From Marinosulfonomonas sp. (lineage in GTDB: Bacteria > Pseudomonadota > Alphaproteobacteria > Rhodobacterales > Rhodobacteraceae), in NCBI GenBank assembly GCA_015494385.1, contig WGBJ01000217.1, positions 1 to 9,741 of the forward strand: 9,741 bases of DNA, given 5' to 3'. A model generated the notes under the pieces. The model was given only the letters and a program-made list of their open reading frames with translations. It was not told the origin of the DNA and searched no databases. Below, piece by piece: positions 7,551 through 9,741 of the stretch (position 1 is the first letter of the stretch; the number at the start of each line of letters is the position of its first letter). The position numbers were made by a program, and so were the translations under genes.

Positions 7551-7570
7551 ATGGTTAAGGCTGGTTAACC
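7551..7570. promoter_or_regulatory. Candidate CtrA binding site
   Basis: The bases contain two TGGTTAA copies (7552-7558 and 7562-7568) exactly 10 bases apart, giving TTAA-N6-TTAAC. The classical CtrA box is TTAA-N7-TTAAC, so the spacer is one base short. On the minus strand, 7551-7558 reads TTAACCAT, a half-site form I recall for CtrA in this group, and 7563-7570 is the palindrome GGTTAACC. It lies 150 bases before the beta-helix gene and just after the methyltransferase. The match is good for a half-site and imperfect for the full site. Confidence 0.4.
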
Positions 7571-7647
7571 CCGCTTTGATACATCTATCCCCAATTCGGG
7601 CCAAAGGGTCCGGACTTTCAAGAAACAACTGAAATTTGAGCGGATTG

Positions 7648-7667
7648 ATGGCGGCCAGTGGCCCCAT
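7648..7667 (+). other. Small hairpin in the leader of the beta-helix gene
   Basis: ATGG and GGCC on the left pair with GGCC and CCAT on the right around a 3-base AGT loop, with one bulged C at 7652. No T-run follows, so it is not an intrinsic terminator. It would lie in the 5' leader of the beta-helix message. The left arm begins with an ATG that is in frame with the downstream gene, so part of this could instead be coding. Confidence 0.35.
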
Positions 7668-7708
7668 TCGCGGTGCTGTGTGCCAGCGCGCGCTTCCGGA
7701 TATGTGGA

Positions 7709-7714
7709 AAGGGG
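7709..7714 (+). promoter_or_regulatory. Ribosome binding site of the beta-helix gene
   Basis: AAGGGG, 5 bases before the ATG at 7720. It is the strongest Shine-Dalgarno match in the leader and favours 7720 over the in-frame ATGs at 7648 and 7702. Confidence 0.6.
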
Positions 7715-7719
7715 TTAGG

Positions 7720-9741
7720 ATGAACAAAGCGATCACCGACGGGTTGGTTTTTACACCGCCAGAGTTTGCCAGCGGGTTGAATGTCTGGTCCAGTCAGGAC
7801 GGGCTGGCGGGGCAGGATACCTATGCGAATGCGGCCAATGCGGCCTTTGTGCCGGCGGATGCGGATTTTGCCGGCTGTCTTGAGCTGGAGAAAACCACGG
7901 CCATACAAAAGCTGCGCTATATGGGGCAGACGCCGATCCTGCCGGGGTGCTATTTGCGCATCACTGTCAAGGTCAAGGCGATGAGCGGCAACCTGATGGA
8001 TGTGCGCATCGCCGGTTGGGCCGGGGATGCGGCTGACAATCATGTGCCGGGTCTGGTCGAGGTCGGGCCGAGTGTGACGCTGACCTCTTATGGCGAGGTG
8101 GTGACGGTTTCGGCGATTGTCGGCACGGGTGTGCGCAACGGTGTGGACATGCAATGGGGCAGTGCGCCGGTTTACGGGCATTTCGGGCTGGATTTGACGG
8201 GGCCGACCGGCGGGGTGATCCGCATTGACGATTTCCAGATCGAGGACATCACCGGCGCGTTCCTGCGCGACATGATGGACTGGGTTGATGTGAAGGATTA
8301 CGGCGCGATTGGCGACGGGGTGACCGATGATCAGGCCGCGTTCGAGGCGGCGGATGCAGCCGCGAACGGGCGGCGTGTGCTGATTTCGGCAGGCACCTAT
8401 TATCTGGCGGATCATGTGACCTTTGAAAACCCTGTGCGGTTTGAAGGTACGGTATTGATGCCGGTTGCCAAGCGACTGGTGCTGCGCAAGAACTTTGATC
8501 TGCCGACCTATATCAACGCCTTTGGTGACGAAGAGCTGGCGATCAAGAAGGCGCTGCAAACCCTGTTGAACTATTCCGATCATGAATCGCTGGATATGTG
8601 TGGACGTCGGGTCGAGCTGACCGCGCCGATTGATGTACAGGCGGCGGTGGCCAACCGCGATACATTTGAATCACGCCGGGTGCTGCATAACGGGCAGTTC
8701 AATATCATTGCCGGACCCGCGTGGGATACGGATGTGGTAACGTCGGCGGCGACCTATTCCGCAGCGGATCCGAAAACCCTGACAGCCGTTGCGAATGTGG
8801 CCAATATCAAGGTCGGCTCACTGGTGGAAGGGGCCGGTGTTGGCCGCGAGGTTTATGTGCGTGCGGTGAATATCGGTGCGGGAACCGTGACGCTGAACCA
8901 TGCCTTATACGGGGCGGCAGGGACGCAGACCTATACGTTCAAGCGGTTCAAATATGCGCTGGATTTTGGCGGTTTCGTCAAGATGAGCCGGTTTGAACTG
9001 AACCAGATCGAACTGCTGTGCAACGGTGATGCCAGCGGGGTTATGCTGCCGATGGATGGCCGGATGTTCCAGATCCGCAACAGCAGCATTTCGCGGCCAA
9101 AGGATCGGGGGATTACCTCGGCGGGGATTGGCTGTCAGGATCTGCATATTGACGGCAACCAGTTTATCTCGAGCGAAATGGGGTTGCGGGCGCAGGATCG
9201 CACCACGGTGATGCTGAACGTCAACAAGAACGATGCGAAAATCCGCAACAATCAGGTACATCGTTTCGCCCATTTCGCGGTGATTGGTGGCACCGGCACC
9301 ATCATGACCGGCAACCACTGGTATCAGGGCGATAACGAAACCGCCGGTCTGCGCACCGCCGGGGTGGTGTTTACCAGCCGGACTGTGAATACGATCGTTG
9401 ATGGCAATTATATTGACAACACGTTCATCGAAATGACGAACGAACATGATGCCAACCCCGATCTGGTGTCCGGTTATTCCTTTGGCGGGCTGACGATTAC
9501 AGACAATGTTTTCATGGCCAGTGACGCGGCCAACTGGTTCAGCTGGATTGTGATCACCCCTTATGGAACAGGCCATTCAATCGACGGGCTGACCATTACA
9601 GGCAATTCGTTCCGTTCCGTTGCGGGGACAATCACGCGGGCGGACAGGGTGGATACAACCCACGCCGATCTGGATTACTGGTCGTTCCGCAATATCCTGT
9701 TCGATGGCAACACGTTCCACGGTGTGAATGAACGGGTGCAA
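7720..9741 (+). CDS. Right-handed parallel beta-helix protein, pectate lyase/glycoside hydrolase 28-related (incomplete)
   Basis: The frame is open for 674 codons to the right edge, so the C-terminus is missing. Residues 1 to about 187 are a beta-rich region, with VRIAGWAG, VTLTSYGEVVTVSAIVG and GGVIRIDDFQIEDI, resembling a binding or jelly-roll domain that I cannot assign. VDVKDYGAIGDGVTDDQAAF at 189-208 is the hallmark entry to a pectate-lyase-like beta-helix. Later rungs repeat an I-x-(D/T)-(G/N/D)-N-x-(F/I/V) pattern: HIDGNQF (476), IRNNQV (508), IMTGNHWY (528), IVDGNYI (559), LTITDNVF (591), LTITGNSF (624) and ILFDGNTF (659). No Sec or Tat signal peptide is visible. Such folds occur in polysaccharide lyases, phage-type tail spikes and surface proteins, and the substrate here is unknown. 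The start at 7720 follows AAGGGG; ATGs at 7648 and 7702 are also in frame. Confidence 0.85.
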   Translation, partial: MNKAITDGLVFTPPEFASGLNVWSSQDGLAGQDTYANAANAAFVPADADFAGCLELEKTTAIQKLRYMGQTPILPGCYLRITVKVKAMSGNLMDVRIAGWAGDAADNHVPGLVEVGPSVTLTSYGEVVTVSAIVGTGVRNGVDMQWGSAPVYGHFGLDLTGPTGGVIRIDDFQIEDITGAFLRDMMDWVDVKDYGAIGDGVTDDQAAFEAADAAANGRRVLISAGTYYLADHVTFENPVRFEGTVLMPVAKRLVLRKNFDLPTYINAFGDEELAIKKALQTLLNYSDHESLDMCGRRVELTAPIDVQAAVANRDTFESRRVLHNGQFNIIAGPAWDTDVVTSAATYSAADPKTLTAVANVANIKVGSLVEGAGVGREVYVRAVNIGAGTVTLNHALYGAAGTQTYTFKRFKYALDFGGFVKMSRFELNQIELLCNGDASGVMLPMDGRMFQIRNSSISRPKDRGITSAGIGCQDLHIDGNQFISSEMGLRAQDRTTVMLNVNKNDAKIRNNQVHRFAHFAVIGGTGTIMTGNHWYQGDNETAGLRTAGVVFTSRTVNTIVDGNYIDNTFIEMTNEHDANPDLVSGYSFGGLTITDNVFMASDAANWFSWIVITPYGTGHSIDGLTITGNSFRSVAGTITRADRVDTTHADLDYWSFRNILFDGNTFHGVNERVQ

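Noticed and set aside
7601..7618. Palindrome GTCCGGAC with flanking AAA/TTT as a possible terminator for the methyltransferase gene
   Set aside because: There is no room for a loop in the palindrome and only three T bases follow, so it does not make a convincing intrinsic terminator.
7618..8583. 321-codon minus-strand frame antisense to the beta-helix gene
   Set aside because: His/Arg-rich composition typical of an antisense shadow; the plus frame has recognisable fold motifs and a ribosome binding site.
8905..9576. 223-codon minus-strand frame antisense to the beta-helix gene
   Set aside because: No motif or binding site, and it lies within the repeat-bearing beta-helix coding region.

Overview
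The window reads as ordinary chromosome of an alphaproteobacterium, most likely a member of the Rhodobacteraceae (Roseobacter group). The clues are high-GC coding sequence, a class I (archaeal-type) lysyl-tRNA synthetase as the lysine enzyme, an EttA-type ABC-F protein, and a TerB-like protein, an EamA permease and a beta-helix protein of the kinds I associate with that family. This assignment rests on recognising protein families, not on a search. I see no rRNA, tRNA, CRISPR array, transposase, integrase or plasmid origin.

Layout from left to right. Bases 1-559 hold the N-terminal third of ettA on the minus strand, cut by the window edge. After a 146-base divergent gap come two plus-strand genes 3 bases apart: a YghZ-type aldo/keto reductase (706-1773) and nadD (1777-2382). 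A minus-strand EamA/DMT permease (2379-3212) meets nadD tail to tail with overlapping stop codons. An 88-base divergent gap leads to dacB, a PBP4-type D-Ala-D-Ala carboxypeptidase (3301-4791, plus). Six bases further is the tail of a minus-strand TerB-like gene (4798-5220). A 122-base divergent gap separates it from lysK (5343-6920), which is followed after 12 bases by a small SAM-dependent methyltransferase (6933-7523). A 196-base gap with operator-like sequence and a small hairpin then precedes a long parallel beta-helix protein (7720 to the right edge, incomplete).

Most genes are housekeeping or near-housekeeping: translation (ettA, lysK), NAD synthesis (nadD), cell-wall remodelling (dacB), and aldehyde or triose detoxification (aldo/keto reductase). 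They do not form one pathway. Likely co-transcribed pairs are reductase-nadD and lysK-methyltransferase. No gene-free stretch exceeds 300 bases; the longest is 7524-7719.

The part most worth attention is the right end. The beta-helix protein has no visible signal peptide, has a beta-rich N-terminal region of about 185 residues that I cannot assign, and lies about 150 bases downstream of a sequence resembling a CtrA binding site. CtrA controls motility, gene transfer agent and related functions in this family, so a regulated surface or particle-associated role is a reasonable but unproven idea. I did not find a clear new multi-gene system.
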